Assembly (NCBI RefSeq): GCF_052116145.1
Contig: NZ_JBQKLQ010000001.1
Span: 186,001-250,000, forward strand
DNA: 64,000 bases
Direction: 5' to 3'
DNA from: Fundicoccus sp052116145
GTDB lineage: Bacteria; Bacillota; Bacilli; Lactobacillales; Aerococcaceae
Every line of letters starts with the position of its first letter. Position 1 is the stretch's first letter. The notes under the pieces are model-generated. The model was given only the letters and a program-made list of their open reading frames with translations, had not been told where the DNA came from and made no database searches. The position numbers and the translations under genes were made by a program. Shown here piece by piece: positions 61,515 to 64,000 of this stretch.

Positions 61515-62804
61515 ATGGAATTATCATTTGATTCAACAACCAATACAGAAGGTGCAGTAATTAAAGTTATTGGAGTCGGCGGAGCCGGTGGGAACGCCGT
61601 AAATCGCATGATCACAGAAGATGTGCAAGGTGTTGAATTCATTTCAGCTAACACAGACACACAAGCGTTAAATGGTTCCAACGCAGAAGTGAAAATTCAA
61701 TTAGGACCTAAAGTTACTAAAGGTTTAGGAGCAGGATCATTACCAGAAATTGGTGAGAAAGCTGCAGAAGAAAGTGAAGAGCAAATCAGACAAGCTTTAG
61801 AAGGTGCTGATTTAATTTTCATTACCGCGGGGATGGGTGGAGGTACCGGTACAGGTGCTGCACCAGTAGTAGCTAGAATTGCTAAAGAGTTAGGCGCTTT
61901 GACAATTGGTGTTGTCACTAGACCCTTTACTTTTGAAGGACCAAAACGCGGACGCTATGCAGCTGAAGGGTTACAAAAGTTAAAAGAAAATGTTGATACT
62001 TTAGTAACAATCGCAAATAACCGTTTATTAGAAATTGTTGATCGTAAGACACCAATGCTTGAAGCTTTCAGCGAAGCAGACAATGTATTACGTCAAGGCG
62101 TTCAAGGTATCTCTGATTTAATTACATCTCCAGGTTACGTAAACTTGGACTTTGCTGACGTTAAAACAGTTATGAAAGACCAAGGTACAGCATTAATGGG
62201 TATTGGTACTGCATCTGGTGAAAACCGTACAGCAGAAGCAACTAAAAAAGCGATTTCTTCACCATTATTAGAAGTGTCGATTGACGGCGCAGAACAAATT
62301 ATCTTGAATATTACGGGTGGAGCAGACTTAAGCTTATACGAAGCTCAAGATGCAAGTGAAGTGATTGCAGCAGCATCAAGCAGTGACGTAAACATTCTAT
62401 TAGGAACTTCTATCAATGAAGCCTTAGGAGATGAAGTTCATGTTACAGTGATTGCGACAGGAATTTCAACAGAAAAAAATGAAAAAGCAAAGGCTGCACC
62501 TCGTCAGCCACGCTCTAATTTTAATCACACAAATGAATCGGTAGTGAAATCTAATCCAGTTCAAACAGAACCTACACAAGAGACTTCACAAAGACAAGTT
62601 CGTGAACCAGAACGCGATTTGTTCAGCAATTGGGACATTAAACGTGAAGACAACCAACGTGATGTGGCAAATGTAGATAGTGAAAAACCACAACGTACGT
62701 TCCAGAGACCATCAAGCGAAGTTCCGAATCGTCAAACAGAAGGTTCAAGTGAAAATGACGAATTAGATACACCACCTTTTTTCCGTAAAAGAAACCGTAA
62801 CTAG
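61515..62804 (+). CDS. ftsZ: Cell division GTPase FtsZ
   Basis: 429 residues, tubulin-like. The GTP-binding signature GMGGGTGTGAAPVVA and the catalytic T7 loop region NLDFADVKTVM are present. A variable linker leads to the C-terminal peptide LDTPPFFRKRNRN, which binds FtsA and other anchors. RBS AGGAGGAA precedes ATG, 36 bases after ftsA. A terminator follows, which separates it from yggT. Confidence 0.98.
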   Translation: MELSFDSTTNTEGAVIKVIGVGGAGGNAVNRMITEDVQGVEFISANTDTQALNGSNAEVKIQLGPKVTKGLGAGSLPEIGEKAAEESEEQIRQALEGADLIFITAGMGGGTGTGAAPVVARIAKELGALTIGVVTRPFTFEGPKRGRYAAEGLQKLKENVDTLVTIANNRLLEIVDRKTPMLEAFSEADNVLRQGVQGISDLITSPGYVNLDFADVKTVMKDQGTALMGIGTASGENRTAEATKKAISSPLLEVSIDGAEQIILNITGGADLSLYEAQDASEVIAAASSSDVNILLGTSINEALGDEVHVTVIATGISTEKNEKAKAAPRQPRSNFNHTNESVVKSNPVQTEPTQETSQRQVREPERDLFSNWDIKREDNQRDVANVDSEKPQRTFQRPSSEVPNRQTEGSSENDELDTPPFFRKRNRN

Positions 62805-62846
62805 TCCTTAACGATGTCATCTAAGTTAAGTATAATTAACAATTGG

Positions 62847-62875
62847 GAGGAGACCATTTTCGGTTTCCTCTTTTT
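62847..62875 (+). terminator. Intrinsic terminator after ftsZ
   Basis: Stem gaggagacc / ggtttcctc (one G-T pair) with loop ATTTTC and a T-run. Confidence 0.82.
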
Positions 62876-62974
62876 CAATATTTGTAGTAAAATAGTAGAG
62901 TACAGTTATTGTTAAAATAATGATTAGATTTAGAAAAGATATGAAGACATGCACTTATTAGATTGGAGTGACAA

Positions 62975-63241
62975 ATGGGTATTTTATTATTTAATTTAGT
63001 TAAATCTTTTTTTAGCTTGTATAGTATGTTGCTAGTTATTTATGCGTTATTATCTTGGTTACCAGGTGGTTATGAAAGCCAGTTAGGTAAAATTGTTATA
63101 AAATTAAGCAGACCCTATCTAGACTTTTTTGATCGATACATACCACCAGTTGGTGGCATTAGCATCAATGTCATGATTGCTATTTTTGTGTTGCAATTGA
63201 TACGTAATGGGTTGCTAGGGTTATTGATTAGACTATTCTAA
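62975..63241 (+). CDS. ylmG: YggT/YlmG family membrane protein
   Basis: 88 residues with two membrane helices. YggT family, with the internal motif YALLSWLPGGYESQLGKIVIKLSRPYLDFFDRYIPP. Relatives near ftsZ are linked to division or to osmotic tolerance, with no defined activity. RBS TTGGAGTGAC precedes ATG. In most Firmicutes ylmE and sepF stand between ftsZ and this gene, but here there is only the terminator and 100 bases. Confidence 0.9.
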   Translation: MGILLFNLVKSFFSLYSMLLVIYALLSWLPGGYESQLGKIVIKLSRPYLDFFDRYIPPVGGISINVMIAIFVLQLIRNGLLGLLIRLF

Positions 63242-63265
63242 ACAAAGGGTTTAGGAGGTTATACA

Positions 63266-64000
63266 ATGAATGAAGAAGTGTATCAACATTATCGAAAAGA
63301 AGAACAAACATTTATAGACCAGGTGTTTGGTTGGATGCAACAAGTTGAAAATCGTTATGCACCTTATCTGAGTGTCTTCCTTACACCACGTGAAGCGATG
63401 ATTGTCACGCGATTAATTGGTAACAGCGATACAATCTTACTAAAAATGTTTGGTGGTTATGAAGGGGCAGAAAGAAAAAGAGCCTTACTCTATCCAGCTT
63501 ATTATGAACCTCAAAATGAAGACTTTGAAGCTGCTGCGTTAAACATTATTTTTCCAGTAAAGTTTGCTAATATTAGTCACGGTAAAATTTTAGGTACATT
63601 AATATCTACTGGAATTGACCGAGAAAGAATTGGCGATATCATTACTGATGGTGAAAACTGGCATGCAATAGTTGATTATAATGTTAAAGAGTATTTCAAA
63701 CTGCATGTAACAAAAATTGGTAACGTTGGCGTGAGGTTAGAAGATATTGCTTTTGAAAATTTACTAGAATCTAGTGAAAGTTGGGAAACTAAAACAATCA
63801 TAGCAAGTTCACTTCGACTTGACACTCTGCTTGCAAAAGTCTATAATTTCTCAAGACAGCGTGCGAAAGATTCAGTTTCTTCAGGCATGGTAAAGGTTAA
63901 CTTTATGGAGATGGATCGTAGTGACGTGACAATAGGTGAGAATGATATTGTATCACTTCGTAGATCAGGTCGATTCTGGATAGACACTATTGATGGAACG
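63266..64000 (+). CDS. ylmH: YlmH-like S4-domain RNA-binding protein, 3' partial
   Basis: 245 codons are visible and the frame is still open at the window end. The N-terminal region begins MNEEVYQHYRKEEQTFIDQVF and contains the typical FLTPREAMIV. The C-terminal S4 domain (SSLRLDTLLAKVYNFSRQRAKDSVSSGMVKVN) binds RNA. YlmH proteins act on stalled ribosomes and sit in the division cluster between ylmG and divIVA. The start is ATG 63266, seven bases after TTAGGAGG and 24 bases after ylmG. Probably only a few codons lie outside the window. Confidence 0.92.
   Translation, partial: MNEEVYQHYRKEEQTFIDQVFGWMQQVENRYAPYLSVFLTPREAMIVTRLIGNSDTILLKMFGGYEGAERKRALLYPAYYEPQNEDFEAAALNIIFPVKFANISHGKILGTLISTGIDRERIGDIITDGENWHAIVDYNVKEYFKLHVTKIGNVGVRLEDIAFENLLESSESWETKTIIASSLRLDTLLAKVYNFSRQRAKDSVSSGMVKVNFMEMDRSDVTIGENDIVSLRRSGRFWIDTIDGT

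Overview
The window is a low-GC Gram-positive chromosome segment, most likely from the order Lactobacillales and plausibly a member of the Aerococcaceae or Carnobacteriaceae. That placement is an inference. It rests on the mevalonate genes mvaA/mvaS, the tdk-prfA-prmC-sua5-glyA-upp cluster, the murT-gatD pair, an EpuA-type small membrane protein after murA/mreB, a DUF3397 gene before mraZ, and a division cluster with no sporulation genes. No 16S gene is present to settle it.

Layout. Bases 1-6166 hold a conserved Firmicutes block: yhaN (cut by the window edge), yhaM, an SRPBCC protein with a His/Cys-rich head, then on the minus strand prsA, a YtxH protein and hit. After an unknown secreted protein (6464-7174), bases 7224-15390 carry a nearly complete flavin-based extracellular electron transfer (EET) locus. 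In order it has eetB (minus), tRNA-Arg(CCG) (minus), ndh2, dmkB, a pplA-like flavolipoprotein, fmnB and dmkA (plus), and eetA (minus). Ndh2 would oxidise NADH. DmkB and DmkA would make a dedicated demethylmenaquinone. EetA/EetB would help carry electrons out, and PplA, flavinylated by FmnB, would pass them to outside acceptors.

Bases 15553-26332 are housekeeping genes: rplY/ctc, queG, trmL, a T-box controlled serS, uppP, a free-standing PTS EIIA, a lactonase, an AI-2E family permease, an unknown lipoprotein and a DUF554 protein. A dead IS3-family element lies at about 26422-28040. It is followed by gatD and murT (minus), then tdk, prfA, prmC, sua5, glyA and upp (plus), then mvaA and mvaS.

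Bases 39073-45581 are the F-type ATP synthase operon atpBEFHAGDC, in which several genes overlap and are probably translationally coupled. Its delta subunit gene (atpH) is strikingly unusual: the usual N-terminal helical domain is replaced by a Ser-rich stretch. Bases 45945-49355 hold ywzB, murA, mreB/mbl, epuA and a DUF3397 gene. From 49814 to the end is the dcw cluster: MraZ-type operator repeats, mraZ, rsmH, ftsL, a class B PBP, murE, mraY, murD, murG, divIB, ftsA and ftsZ, followed directly by yggT/ylmG and ylmH (cut by the window end), with no ylmE or sepF between them.

The strongest leads are the delta subunit without its N-terminal domain, the rearranged EET locus with its repeat-rich flavolipoprotein, a PrsA that contains no cysteine and so cannot be a lipoprotein, and the missing sepF at its usual place.
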